This document shows positions 9,222-17,926 of a stretch of 64,000 nucleotides of DNA, in pieces. The stretch comes from JAKLQR01 sp963753165 (lineage in GTDB: Bacteria; Nitrospirota; Thermodesulfovibrionia; Thermodesulfovibrionales; SM23-35). Both the position numbers and the translations under genes were made by a program. The stretch covers positions 124,001-188,000 of the forward strand of contig CAVWBP010000002.1 of assembly GCA_963753165.1 (NCBI GenBank). Direction: 5' to 3'. The stretch's first letter is position 1. Every line of letters begins with the position of its first letter. Below the pieces are notes generated by a model. That model ran no database searches. It saw nothing but the letters and a program-made list of their open reading frames with translations, and was not told where the DNA came from.

Positions 9222-9761
9222 TTAACCGGGAATTGACTGTTGTATCAGATTCGCAAGCCAGTGAAATATAATCCCGGGCAGTATATTGTTCGTCTTCAGG
9301 TAAAGCCATCCCATAATCAGTGAGGGGAAAAAACTGAGGAGTACAATCCAGTCGCCCCCGAATATCGTCTTCGGGAGATGGGCAAGCGCAAACAGGAGGC
9401 TTGCGAGGACGATAGATTTATAATTCTTCCCCAGCGAATCCTGAATGAACCCTCTGAAGAAAAATTCTTCAGGGAACGCAACGCTGATAAACTGAAACGC
9501 TATGAAATAAGGGGTAAGGTCTGTCATCTGTGCTCTGAAGGCAATCCCGTAAGGCACAAGAATCAGCAGTGTTATGGCAATCCCGAGCACGATATCCTTC
9601 GGAGAAGAACTGATCTTTACCCTGTAGCCTGTGATTATCGGATAGAGCAGCAGGAAGACCGGCAGCATCAGGTGGATATACGTTTTTGCAGGACTCAGTG
9701 CATGGAGGAGAAACGAGAGGACCAGAACGATACAATACCCTGATATGGTTTTTTTATTCAT
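9222..9761 (-). CDS. CPBP family intramembrane glutamic endopeptidase (candidate CTERM-processing enzyme)
   Basis: The 179-residue membrane protein has about six hydrophobic segments and the CPBP (Abi, CAAX-like) motifs: Glu98-Glu99 with Arg103 in FPEEFFFRG, His128 in ALAHLP, and His167/Asn171 in FHWLANL. These residues form the intramembrane glutamic protease active site in the family. Small CPBP enzymes beside proteins with invariant-Cys C-terminal tails (myxosortase/MrtJ-like systems) cleave those tails. Here the nearest gene, on the opposite strand, encodes exactly such a tail (Cys729 of the S8 protease), so a sorting role is inferred. CAAX-like immunity or other substrates cannot be excluded. 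Confidence 0.85.
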   Translation of the reverse strand: MNKKTISGYCIVLVLSFLLHALSPAKTYIHLMLPVFLLLYPIITGYRVKISSSPKDIVLGIAITLLILVPYGIAFRAQMTDLTPYFIAFQFISVAFPEEFFFRGFIQDSLGKNYKSIVLASLLFALAHLPKTIFGGDWIVLLSFFPSLIMGWLYLKTNNILPGIIFHWLANLIQQSIPG

Positions 9762-9812
9762 CGCTGTTTTATGTCTGATTCAGTAATATAGTCATAAGAA
9801 AAAGATATCCGC

Positions 9813-9873
9813 TGTCATTCCCGCTTGTCGGGAATCTTTCCCGAAGAAGGATTGCGGACAAGCCGCAATGACA
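9813..9873. repeat. Dispersed palindromic repeat (REP-like), copy 3
   Basis: A compact copy, tgtcattcccgcttgtcggg to ggacaagccgcaatgaca, lies between the divergent CPBP gene and aroC. Its left half is identical to copy 1 over at least 20 bases. Confidence 0.8.
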
Positions 9874-9982
9874 GAACTATCAGACATGTCTGCTTGATAG
9901 TAACCTCCCTAGTATAGTATCTTCCGGACGGAGAAAAATTCCATAAAAACTATGGTATACTTTCACAAAACAATCGGTAATT

Positions 9983-11221
9983 ATGGGTACGTTACGTTAC
10001 ATAACAGCAGGTGAATCACACGGAAAGGCTTTGACCGGAATTCTTGAAGGCATTCCCGCAGGGCTTAAGATTTCCTCTGACGATATTGACGGGGATCTGA
10101 AGCGAAGGCAGGGGGGCTACGGCAGAGGCGGGAGGATGAAGATCGAGTCAGACCGCGCGGAAATACTTTCGGGCGTCAGATGGGGGAAAACCATCGGCTC
10201 GCCGGTCGCGCTTATGATCGAGAATAAGGATTACAAGAACTGGAATGAAGGGATGTCGCCTCTTGCGGATGCAGAGAGTTCAATCCCTGCGGTGACGCGG
10301 CCGAGGCCCGGACATGCCGATCTCGCAGGTGCGATTAAATATGATCAGCAGGACATAAGGAACATCCTCGAACGTTCGAGTGCACGCGAGACTGCAATGA
10401 GGGTTGCGCTCGGCGCCGTCACAAAAAGATTTCTCTCTGAATTTGGAATATCGGTCGGCAGTTTTGTCATTCAGATCGGAAGTCAAAAAACAGCGGTAAA
10501 AAGTCATGATATGAACGAAAAAGAACTTCTGAAAACGTTCGCCCAGGCCGAGAAGTCGGTCGTCAGATGTCCTGATGAAGCGGTTTCGAAAAAGATGGTC
10601 AGGCTCATAGACAAAGCAATGAAAGAGGGCAATTCACTCGGCGGGATATTCGAAGTCTTTGTCACCGGCGTCCCCGCAGGTCTTGGGAGCCATATCCAGT
10701 GGGACCGGAAACTCGATGGTAAGCTTGCACAGGCTGTGATGGGTATCCAGGCGATGAAAGGGGTTGAGATTGGGCTCGGTTTCGATATGGGCAGGAAATT
10801 CGGATCCGAGGTCATGGATGAGATACTGTATACTTCCTTTAATCCCACCCTTTCCAAGGGGGGGCGAAGGGGGGGTAATGCATCCGGATATATCGGCGCC
10901 GGTTTCTCCAGAAAAACCAATTTTGCCGGCGGGATCGAGGGAGGCATCACCAACGGCATGCCGATAATCGTACGTGCTGCCATGAAACCTATACCGACCC
11001 AGAGGAAACCGCTCCGTTCCGTCGATATTATCACAAAAAAGTCTAATGAAGCAGCCTATGAACGCTCCGATATCTGTGCTGTCCCCGCAGCCGGCGTGAT
11101 CGGAGAGGCGATGGTTGCCCTCACAATTGCAGAAGCCTTCCTCGAAAAATTCGGCGGCGACAGCATGACCGAAACGCGCCGCAATTACGAATCGTATATG
11201 GAGTATGTAAGGAAGTTTTAA
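9983..11221 (+). CDS. aroC: Chorismate synthase
   Basis: Chorismate synthase converts 5-enolpyruvylshikimate-3-phosphate to chorismate with reduced FMN, the last step of the shikimate pathway. All three family signatures are present: GESHGKALTGI (residues 10-20), SSARETAMRVALGAV (132-146) and ERSDICAVPAAGVIGEA (360-376), plus RPGHADLAGAIKY (108-120). At 412 residues it is longer than usual (about 360-390). Part of the excess is a Gly/Arg-rich stretch at about residues 286-302, encoded by a G/C-rich repeat. The gene stands alone; no other aro genes are visible nearby. Confidence 0.96.
   Translation: MGTLRYITAGESHGKALTGILEGIPAGLKISSDDIDGDLKRRQGGYGRGGRMKIESDRAEILSGVRWGKTIGSPVALMIENKDYKNWNEGMSPLADAESSIPAVTRPRPGHADLAGAIKYDQQDIRNILERSSARETAMRVALGAVTKRFLSEFGISVGSFVIQIGSQKTAVKSHDMNEKELLKTFAQAEKSVVRCPDEAVSKKMVRLIDKAMKEGNSLGGIFEVFVTGVPAGLGSHIQWDRKLDGKLAQAVMGIQAMKGVEIGLGFDMGRKFGSEVMDEILYTSFNPTLSKGGRRGGNASGYIGAGFSRKTNFAGGIEGGITNGMPIIVRAAMKPIPTQRKPLRSVDIITKKSNEAAYERSDICAVPAAGVIGEAMVALTIAEAFLEKFGGDSMTETRRNYESYMEYVRKF
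10839..10876. repeat. G/C-rich palindromic repeat inserted in frame in aroC
   Basis: The stretch tttaatcccaccctttccaa followed by gggggg, cgaa and ggggggg matches the core of the two repeats inside dapF (pyrimidine-rich arm, short loop, two G runs). It encodes NPTLSKGGRRGG, between the conserved segments DEILY and GFSRKTNFAGG of chorismate synthase. The reading frame is kept. Confidence 0.7.
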
Positions 11222-11333
11222 TCTGTTCTGCTCTCTTGCGAAGCCTGCTTTGAAGAGTATCCTGGCTTCTTCATATTTAATTCACATTTTCTTACTAAAG
11301 TATATTAATAATAAAAAGCGAGGGGGATCTAAA

Positions 11334-11570
11334 TTGCTTCAGGAGAGACATATAGAGATATTGGACACTTTAAATTTGAAATGTCCTGGACCTCTTTTAA
11401 AAATTGCGGTAAGGGCAGTAAATATGAAACAGGGCGCTATTTTAGAGGTAATTGGAAATTGTCCAACCTTTGAGAGGGATATAAAAATGTGGTGTAAGAG
11501 GTCACATAAAACCCTCCTGTTTATTGGGAATGATGGTAATGGAACAATGAAATGTCAGATACAGTTTTAA
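11334..11570 (+). CDS. TusA/SirA-like sulfur-carrier family protein
   Basis: The TTG at 11334 is preceded by gaggggg at good distance and gives a 78-residue protein. The N-terminal strand is followed by LNLKCPGPLLKIA, the TusA-family CPxP motif whose Cys carries persulfide in characterised members. The rest fits the two-layer TusA fold (LEVIGNCPTFERDIKMWCKRSHKTLL). It lies just upstream of a DsbB/DsbA-type pair, so a thiol-redox or sulfur-transfer role is plausible. The partner is unknown. A longer start at 11250 would add a segment unlike the family. Confidence 0.8.
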   Translation: MLQERHIEILDTLNLKCPGPLLKIAVRAVNMKQGAILEVIGNCPTFERDIKMWCKRSHKTLLFIGNDGNGTMKCQIQF

Positions 11571-11649
11571 AATTTAATCTGTCCGGATGCGGCGTTAATT
11601 TGTTTTTATGCTCAATGACAGCTAATCCTGCAAACAAAAGGGGAGGAGA

Positions 11650-12087
11650 TTGAAAGACACGGAACAAAAGTCCAATACTAACTGGATTATTCTGTTCATA
11701 GCCTGGCTTATTGCCAGCATAGCAATGCTGGGGAGCCTGTTCTTCAGTGAGGTGATGGAATTTGCCCCCTGTGTCTTATGCTGGTACCAGAGAATCTTCA
11801 TATACCCTTTGGTAATAACCCTGGCCATTGGACTCTTCCCGCTTGATAAAAACAGCATTAAATACTCACTGCCTTTAGCTGCGATAGGGTGGTTTTTCGC
11901 GCTTTATCACACGCTTCTGTATTCAGGAATTATCCCTGCAAGCATACAGCCCTGCAGAAAGGGGGTCTCATGCACGGAGGTATATATAGAACTGTTTGGC
12001 TTTTTGTCAATTCCCATGCTTTCATTGATCGTATTCTCAATTATAATAATTCTGCTTGTTACGTTAAAAAGGAGGCTATCTGAATGA
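11650..12087 (+). CDS. DsbB/BdbC-like disulfide bond formation membrane protein
   Basis: The 145-residue protein has four hydrophobic segments. It carries the first periplasmic redox pair as CVLCWYQR (the DsbB/BdbC signature) and a second Cys pair in the loop PCRKGVSC. DsbB-type proteins reoxidise a DsbA-type partner and pass electrons to quinone. The start is TTG at 11650 with ggggagga just upstream. The stop overlaps the next gene, a thioredoxin-fold protein, by 4 bases, which matches the usual partner arrangement. Confidence 0.88.
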   Translation: MKDTEQKSNTNWIILFIAWLIASIAMLGSLFFSEVMEFAPCVLCWYQRIFIYPLVITLAIGLFPLDKNSIKYSLPLAAIGWFFALYHTLLYSGIIPASIQPCRKGVSCTEVYIELFGFLSIPMLSLIVFSIIIILLVTLKRRLSE

Positions 12088-12740
12088 AGAAGGGTCGGGT
12101 ATTTATACTCTCGGGTTTAGCGCTGTTAATGTTATTTATTGCCGGAAGTCTTTTATATCAAGGCCAGGAAACGAAAAAGATTGAGTCCGTAGCTACAGAA
12201 AACACCGCTGTGTTTGCCAGGGAATATTCGCAGACACTCGGCAGTGATGATGCAAAAGTTATTATCACTGAGTTTCTTGACCCCGGATGTGAGACCTGCC
12301 GCGACTTTCAACCGTTTCTCAAAGAAATGCTGGCGTACTATACGGGCAAGGTAAAGCTCGTTATCAGGTATATCCCCTTGCACCATGGCGCTGACGAGAT
12401 GATCAAGATTCTCGAAGCCTCTAAAGAACAGGGCAAGTACTGGGAAACCCTTGAGGTTATGTTTGAATCCCAGCCTAACTGGGCAAGCCATTCAAATCCG
12501 CAGCCTGAACAGATATGGAAGTTCCTTCCTCAGATCGGTCTGGATACAGATAAGCTAAGAAAGGATATGCGCAGGCCAGAGATTGAGAAAATTCTTGCTC
12601 AGGACATTGCAGATGCCAATGCCCTGAACGTCAGAAAGACGCCTCAGTTCTTCGTAAACGGAAGGCCGCTTGTAACCTTTGGTTCTCAACAGCTGGCAGA
12701 CCTTGTCCATTCTGAAGTTATAAAAAAATACCCTGAATAA
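12084..12740 (+). CDS. DsbA-like thioredoxin-domain oxidoreductase
   Basis: The 218-residue protein has an N-terminal membrane anchor or signal (FILSGLALLMLFIAGSLL). A DsbA/DsbG-type thioredoxin domain follows, with active-site motif CETC in LDPGCETCRDFQPFL and the cis-Pro loop RKTPQFFVNGRPL. It probably oxidises or shuttles thiols of exported proteins and is recycled by the DsbB-like protein encoded immediately upstream. Exported proteins with Cys such as multihaem cytochromes are possible clients, but no specific substrate is shown. Confidence 0.88.
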   Translation: MKKGRVFILSGLALLMLFIAGSLLYQGQETKKIESVATENTAVFAREYSQTLGSDDAKVIITEFLDPGCETCRDFQPFLKEMLAYYTGKVKLVIRYIPLHHGADEMIKILEASKEQGKYWETLEVMFESQPNWASHSNPQPEQIWKFLPQIGLDTDKLRKDMRRPEIEKILAQDIADANALNVRKTPQFFVNGRPLVTFGSQQLADLVHSEVIKKYPE

Positions 12741-12913
12741 GACCGGATTATTCATGAACTACAATAAATAGCTGCCCGCTGATGCTAATCTCCGCGAAAT
12801 AATGTGGCTCTTCCATGCTGAATTGATGAAGAATTTCTCGGATTAATTCAATCCCGCGGATTCAGCATCTGTGACATTGTCTGATACGTTGCATCGCAAC
12901 AGAAAAAAATCGG

Positions 12914-14710
12914 TTACACTTCAGGCAGGTTCAGTTTGATGGAGAGTTCCCGCAGTTGTTTCTGTTCAACCGGCGTCGGGCTGCCGCTCATGAGGCAATA
13001 AGCCTTCTGGGTTTTCGGGAAGGCGATCACCTCTCTGATGGAGGAGGCGCCGACCATAATCATTACCAGCCTGTCGAGGCCGAGCGCGATGCCGCCGTGG
13101 GGAGGTGCGCCGTATTCGAGCGCATCGAGGAGGAACCCGAATTTCGTTTGTGCCTCTTCCTCCGATATCCGGAGGATTTCGAACATCTTCCTCTGGACGT
13201 CACGCTGGTGGATACGGATGCTCCCGCCTCCGATCTCGTAGCCGTTCAGCACGATATCATATGCTTTCGCTTTGATGCGGGAAAGTGCGGAGTCCGGCGT
13301 CTGGAGGTCGGAGATATTCAATGAGGACAGCTTTGCGATATCTTCATCGGCAGGCGAGGTGAACGGGTGATGCATTGCCTCAAACCGGCCTTCTTCAGCA
13401 TTCCACTCCAGAAGTGGAAAGCCGGTTATCCATGCGAACTTATATCCGGGCTGTATAAGATTTAATTTTCTGCCGAATTCCAGTCTCATCCTGCTCAGCA
13501 CATCGTGAACGACTTTTTCGCTGTCCGCAACAAAGAGCATCAAATCGCCTTCCTCTGCTTCAAGCCGCTGTGCCATCTGCCGCAGGATTTCTTCAGGAAA
13601 GAATTTCGCGATCGGAGAATCAAATCCGTTGTTTTTCAGTTTGATCCACGCAAGGCCTTTTGCGCCGAATGAGATTGCCTCTTCGGTCAGCATGTCGATC
13701 TCTTTTCTCGAAAGACCGGCCATTCCCTTGCCATTAATCGCCTTGACTCTTCCGCCGGCCTTTATCGCATCGAGAAAGACTTTGAACGTGCCTTTTTCTG
13801 CCAGGTCAGCCATTTCTTTCAGTTCAAGACCAAACCGGAGGTCGGGTTTATCGTTTCCGAACCTTTCCATAGACTCATGGAACCCCAGAGAAGGAAAAGG
13901 CAGGGCAAGGTCTATGCCGAGGATCTCCCTGAAGAGCTTTTGCATCATGCCTTCAACCGTATTGATTACCTCAGCGGTATCCGCAAACGACATCTCCATA
14001 TCGACCTGAGTGAACTCAGGCTGCCTGTCTGCACGCAGGTCTTCGTCCCTGAAACACTTCACGATCTGGAAGTATTTTTCGAGGCCGGCCACCATTAATA
14101 TCTGCTTGAAGATCTGGGGTGACTGCGGAAGGGCATAGAAATGTCCGGGGTTCAACCGGCTTGGAACGAGATAATCCCGCGCGCCCTCAGGGGTAGATTT
14201 TGTGAGCATGGGAGTTTCGATCTCCAGAAAACCTTTCTCGTCGAGATAATCCCTTATAAGTTTAGTCGTCCTGTGCCGCGTGATAATATTCTGCTGCATC
14301 TCCGGCCTTCTCAGGTCAAGATACCGGTGTTTAAGCCTCAGCGGCTCTGAAGCATCGGCAGCGTCCTCGACCATGAACGGCAGGGGAGCTGATTCATTCA
14401 AAACATCAAGTCTGTTTACATACATCTCTATCATGCCGGTGGCCATAGCGGGGTTTTCCGTCCCCTCAGGCCGCTTTCTGATCTCTCCCGATACGGAGAT
14501 CACGTACTCGCTCCGCAGGTCATGCGCATGTTCATGTGCCGCCCCAGCGACGTCGGGGCTGAATACAATCTGAAGCACCCCGCTCCTGTCCCGCAGGTCT
14601 ATAAAGATGAGGCCGCCGTGGTCTCTCCGTCTGAATACCCAGCCGCAGAGACTGAGGTCTTTGCCGATCTCAGACTCCAGTATTTCACCACACCCTTTAT
14701 CGCGAACCAT
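12914..14710 (-). CDS. aspS: Aspartyl-tRNA synthetase
   Basis: This class II synthetase charges tRNA-Asp, or both Asp and Asn tRNAs in organisms lacking AsnRS. The N-terminal OB fold (LCGWVFRRRDHGGLIFIDLRDRSG) is followed by the class II core (RHRYLDLRRPEMQ, FRDEDLRADRQPEFTQVDMEMSF) and the bacterial GAD insertion. Motif 3 is GIALGLDRLVMI. The ATG at 14710 follows ggagg closely and gives the family-typical N-terminus; a TTG at 14731 would extend it by 7 residues. It overlaps the upstream rluB by 14 bases and is probably co-transcribed with it. Confidence 0.96.
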   Translation of the reverse strand: MVRDKGCGEILESEIGKDLSLCGWVFRRRDHGGLIFIDLRDRSGVLQIVFSPDVAGAAHEHAHDLRSEYVISVSGEIRKRPEGTENPAMATGMIEMYVNRLDVLNESAPLPFMVEDAADASEPLRLKHRYLDLRRPEMQQNIITRHRTTKLIRDYLDEKGFLEIETPMLTKSTPEGARDYLVPSRLNPGHFYALPQSPQIFKQILMVAGLEKYFQIVKCFRDEDLRADRQPEFTQVDMEMSFADTAEVINTVEGMMQKLFREILGIDLALPFPSLGFHESMERFGNDKPDLRFGLELKEMADLAEKGTFKVFLDAIKAGGRVKAINGKGMAGLSRKEIDMLTEEAISFGAKGLAWIKLKNNGFDSPIAKFFPEEILRQMAQRLEAEEGDLMLFVADSEKVVHDVLSRMRLEFGRKLNLIQPGYKFAWITGFPLLEWNAEEGRFEAMHHPFTSPADEDIAKLSSLNISDLQTPDSALSRIKAKAYDIVLNGYEIGGGSIRIHQRDVQRKMFEILRISEEEAQTKFGFLLDALEYGAPPHGGIALGLDRLVMIMVGASSIREVIAFPKTQKAYCLMSGSPTPVEQKQLRELSIKLNLPEV

Positions 14711-15440
14711 CTGCCCTCCGATCAGCTGCAAATTCTCTTTTCATTTTCTCTATTTCTTCGGCTGTCAGGAACCGGTATCCTCCGGATTTGAGGTCGCCGA
14801 GCGACAGACTGCCAAACTTTATTCTCGTCAGTTTCAGGACGGGATGGTTAATCTCCTTGAACATCCTTCTGATCTGCCGCTTTTTTCCTTCATGTATGGT
14901 CATCTCATACCATGTATTATTTTCAGTCTTCCGCAGTTTCTTTATTTTCGCAGGAGCGGTTACTCCTTCCATGAGCTTAATCCCGTCCCTCAGTTTCTGA
15001 ATCTTTGCCTCGTCCGGTTCACCTTTTGCTTTTACAAGATATGTCTTGAATGTCTTTTTCGAAGGATGGAGTAATGATTGCGCGAAATCTCCATCATTCG
15101 TCAGGAGCAGCAACCCTTCAGAATCATAATCGAGCCGTCCGACGGGGAAAACCCTGTATTTTACCTTCTTGAGGAAATCTTTGACCGTGGGCCTTCCTTC
15201 AGGGTCATTGAGGGTCGTAACCACACCTCTCGGTTTATGGAACATGAGATAAACCTTTGGTTCCGGCCTGATCAGAAGCTTTCCGTTCAGCTTTATGTGA
15301 TCTTTTGCCGCGTCCGCCTTGGCGCCGAGCGTGGCCACCTGGCCGTTGACTGTCACGCGACCCTCAAGGATCAGTTCTTCGGATTTTCTTCTCGAAGCTA
15401 TCCCCATTTCGGAGAGTATCTTCTGGAGTCTTTTTTCCAT
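14697..15440 (-). CDS. rluB: 23S rRNA pseudouridine synthase (RluB/RsuA family)
   Basis: An N-terminal S4 RNA-binding domain (EKRLQKILSEMGIASRRKSEELI) is followed by the RsuA/RluB catalytic domain. The catalytic Asp lies in the GRLDYDSEGLLLLTNDGD motif, and IHEGKKRQIRRMF is near the C-terminus. It isomerises uridine in rRNA. The ATG at 15440 gives the family-like N-terminus; an ATG 18 bases upstream is possible. The C-terminus overlaps aspS. RluB against RsuA/RluF specificity is inferred from length only. Confidence 0.9.
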   Translation of the reverse strand: MEKRLQKILSEMGIASRRKSEELILEGRVTVNGQVATLGAKADAAKDHIKLNGKLLIRPEPKVYLMFHKPRGVVTTLNDPEGRPTVKDFLKKVKYRVFPVGRLDYDSEGLLLLTNDGDFAQSLLHPSKKTFKTYLVKAKGEPDEAKIQKLRDGIKLMEGVTAPAKIKKLRKTENNTWYEMTIHEGKKRQIRRMFKEINHPVLKLTRIKFGSLSLGDLKSGGYRFLTAEEIEKMKREFAADRRADGSR

Positions 15441-15524
15441 AAGACTTAATAATACCATAGATCATCAGAACGATTGGTGGACGACGGGTTCCCGGAATAC
15501 AGAAAAATTATGAATTTAAGTAGG

Positions 15525-15998
15525 CTAAACTCTTTTCTTGAGCCACTTCTTCGGGTTTACGACTGAGAATCCGCCGTTCCCGTCAGAGCAAACGACTTTT
15601 GCTATCTGCGAGTTCAGAATCATCCGTTTGCACATCATGCAGGGCTCGGAGTTGCACTCTTGGCCCTTTTCATCGGTCCCGGAGATATAGATTGTGGCGT
15701 CCCTTAATTCATCAACAGAAGCGCGGATTATTGCATTGGCCTCTGCGTGCACACTGTGACAGAGTTCATATCTCTCGCCGTGAGGGATCTGGAGTTCTTT
15801 CCGGGTGCATTTGCCTGCATCAAGGCAGTCTTTCATGCCCCGGGGAGCGCCGTTGTAACCGGTGGTGACGATAATATTGTCCTTGGTGATCACCGACCCA
15901 TACTTTCTCCGCAAACAGGTGGCTCTGGTCGAAACAGCCTTTGCAATACCTATAAAATATTCGTCCCAGCCGGGTCTCAGTTTTTTTGATTTTTTCAT
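15525..15998 (-). CDS. Deoxycytidylate (dCMP) deaminase, ComEB family
   Basis: The 157-residue zinc-dependent deaminase has the motif HAEANAIIRA (zinc His and catalytic Glu) and the pair PCMMC, which complete the zinc site. The N-terminus RPGWDEYFIGIAKAVSTRATCLR and the segment VTTGYNGAPRG are typical of dCMP deaminases. It supplies dUMP for thymidylate synthesis. It lies upstream of rluB-aspS on the same strand. Confidence 0.92.
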   Translation of the reverse strand: MKKSKKLRPGWDEYFIGIAKAVSTRATCLRRKYGSVITKDNIIVTTGYNGAPRGMKDCLDAGKCTRKELQIPHGERYELCHSVHAEANAIIRASVDELRDATIYISGTDEKGQECNSEPCMMCKRMILNSQIAKVVCSDGNGGFSVVNPKKWLKKRV

Positions 15999-16038
15999 GA
16001 TATGTATAATAGCTTACAGAATAAGATGCTTACAAGGT

Positions 16039-16995
16039 TCAGAACAGTCTCCTGAAAGAAAAATTCATGGTGAAATCAGGCGCTCCGGAGGTATTGGGGT
16101 CCTCGGTAAACGATAATTCTACGCGGTTCTTCCCTGAAGAATACCTTCCCCCAAAAGAGAGGAGCACCGCAGCCCTGTCCACTGAGGGGATGTCTGTTTC
16201 GGGGAATGGAGAGCCCTGAATAAATATTTGTCCTAAAATGCTGATATCTTTCCAGAAGGCTGCTTCCACTGCCGCTCCCCCATAGAGGTAGTCCCTGAGG
16301 GTTACCCTTTCATATCCTCTCAGGTCGCCCGGAAATACTATGCCGAAGTTCAGGTATGCGCTCAGTTTTTCCCCGAGATTCTTTTCCATCATGAGAGAAA
16401 GACCTGTATCCAGGCTGCCGTTTCCGAATCCGGCCTTCGCATCACCTGAAGGGAATTCTATGAACGCCTGGACGCTTACAGCCGGATCGGATTTCAGGAT
16501 GGGTTTTTTCACTGTGAGCCGGATGTCTCCGATTTGTATCCGTCCGTTTTTCCCCTTTATGATCAGAGCTTTTTCCCTCCGCACCTCGTAGAGGAATTCA
16601 TTCTCAGGCCTCCTGCTTCTCCCGTAATCAGGAAAACCGAAGGTATCATGATAGCGGTTGAGAAAGCCGTCCATGACACCGGAACTGAAACCGAGTATCG
16701 GCAACTCAATCCCGATCTCGAGGAAGTCGTTCAGGTTCTTTTTCGCCCGCAGATTGAGTTCGGTTATCTCCATATCAAGCCCCATCCCCCACGTTGCTGA
16801 ACTGTCCACAAGATAGACACTCGAGTGTGAAAGAACTGCGCTGAAGGACGTCTCGATTGCGGCTTTTTCCAAAAAAGGGGCATTGACCGGGAGAAAGAGA
16901 GGGAACTGATTCCGGACCTGCAAAGGCCCGTCAAATGCACATACTGAACCTGGAAGAAAGAAGAGAAGGAAAAACGAAAAGAATAGTTGCTTCAT
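16039..16995 (-). CDS. Exported beta-rich protein, DUF3187-like
   Basis: The ATG at 16995 gives a clear signal peptide (QLFFSFFLLFFLPGSVCAFDG). The mature part of about 295 residues is full of amphipathic strands (MDMEITELNLRAKK.., GRIQIGDIRLTVKK) and ends in an aromatic residue (FSFRRLF). That pattern suggests an outer-membrane beta-barrel. The content resembles DUF3187-type proteins of unknown function. An upstream extension to 17127 looks non-coding. No biochemical role can be assigned. Confidence 0.7.
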   Translation of the reverse strand: MKQLFFSFFLLFFLPGSVCAFDGPLQVRNQFPLFLPVNAPFLEKAAIETSFSAVLSHSSVYLVDSSATWGMGLDMEITELNLRAKKNLNDFLEIGIELPILGFSSGVMDGFLNRYHDTFGFPDYGRSRRPENEFLYEVRREKALIIKGKNGRIQIGDIRLTVKKPILKSDPAVSVQAFIEFPSGDAKAGFGNGSLDTGLSLMMEKNLGEKLSAYLNFGIVFPGDLRGYERVTLRDYLYGGAAVEAAFWKDISILGQIFIQGSPFPETDIPSVDRAAVLLSFGGRYSSGKNRVELSFTEDPNTSGAPDFTMNFSFRRLF

Positions 16996-17163
16996 GGCAA
17001 GGGATACAGTAACAAAGGCAGGGTTTGAAGTCAATCGTGCATGCTTTCCGGTCGCTTTCATTTTTCTATTGTTTTTGTAATACTTTATGGAAGAGGCCTC
17101 GCAATATTCCGGAGAGATCCTGAACAATTAATTGTATCAGGCGAACTTGGCCGAAAGGATGGT

Positions 17164-17862
17164 ATGGAGGAGAGAAGACGGCACAAGAGATTTTCAGTCG
17201 ATATTCTGGAAATAAGCGGCAAGATGGTTTTGGCCAGGTATGTAAAGATTCTTGATATCAGTATCGGCGGCGTTTCATTCAAGGCTGACAGACGGCTCCA
17301 TATAGGGCATGAATACACGCTGAAAATATTGGGCAAAGGGAAGGAATTGTCAGTAAAAGGGATTGTGATGAGGTCGTTGCTCAGTGAAAGCGTAGGAGAC
17401 TCCCGCGGCAATGTTGTGCCGATTTATACCGCAGGGATGCAATTTACAGACGTATCAGAAGAAAAGCTGCAAGAAATTGCCGCATTCATTGAGGACCATC
17501 TGGGTGATATAGACAAACAGGTGGATTTATTCAGCGCCAGCGGCCGCAGGCTTTTTGTGAGAGTCCGAATGGAAAACCTTGAAAAATCCATCCTGAAATT
17601 CTCCGAAAGTTACAGAGTGAAAAATCTCAGTCTTGGCGGAATGCGGATAGAGAGCGAATATGCTCTGGAAATCGAAAGTACATTGCCTTTGGACCTGGTG
17701 TTTGGAGAGGACAAGTCTTTTCAGTTTTCCGGAAGGGTTGTTTCATGCAGCCAGGTCAAAGATGAGGAAACCGGGCGCTATGAAGTTGGGATAGAATTTT
17801 TGGATATGTCTGAAAAAGACAAAGAAGCACTGAACGAATTTATCAGCTCGCTCAACAATTAG
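17164..17862 (+). CDS. Tandem PilZ-domain protein (putative c-di-GMP receptor)
   Basis: The ATG at 17164 is preceded by aaggatgg and gives 232 residues. The first PilZ domain (about residues 3-112) has the RRxxxR-type motif in ERRRHKRFSVDIL and the DxSxxG box as LDISIGGVS; these residues bind cyclic di-GMP in the family. The second (about 125-230) has KNLSLGGM but only a degenerate Arg motif (RRLFVRV), so it may not bind nucleotide. There is no output domain, so it probably works by binding a partner. It is convergent with the tRNA pair. Confidence 0.85.
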   Translation: MEERRRHKRFSVDILEISGKMVLARYVKILDISIGGVSFKADRRLHIGHEYTLKILGKGKELSVKGIVMRSLLSESVGDSRGNVVPIYTAGMQFTDVSEEKLQEIAAFIEDHLGDIDKQVDLFSASGRRLFVRVRMENLEKSILKFSESYRVKNLSLGGMRIESEYALEIESTLPLDLVFGEDKSFQFSGRVVSCSQVKDEETGRYEVGIEFLDMSEKDKEALNEFISSLNN

Positions 17863-17880
17863 GGATATAAACCCTTCTAC

Positions 17881-17912
17881 AAAAAAAACCCTTTGACATG
17901 ATTGCCAAAGGG
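17881..17912 (-). terminator. Rho-independent terminator of the tRNA pair
   Basis: On the minus strand, the stem ccctttg / caaaggg encloses a 10-base loop and is followed by eight T. It lies just downstream of tRNA-Glu. Confidence 0.75.
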
Positions 17913-17926
17913 ATCGATTTTGAGAT

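Noticed and set aside
9378..9743. Open plus-strand frame of 121 codons inside the CPBP gene.
   Set aside because: Very charged composition without motifs; the minus-strand frame has membrane helices and all CPBP residues.
12741..12913. Imperfect inverted repeat (gatgctaatctccgcg / cgcggattcagcatc) between dsbA-like and aspS genes.
   Set aside because: Matches are imperfect and far apart; it may be a decayed element or chance, so it is not listed as a feature.
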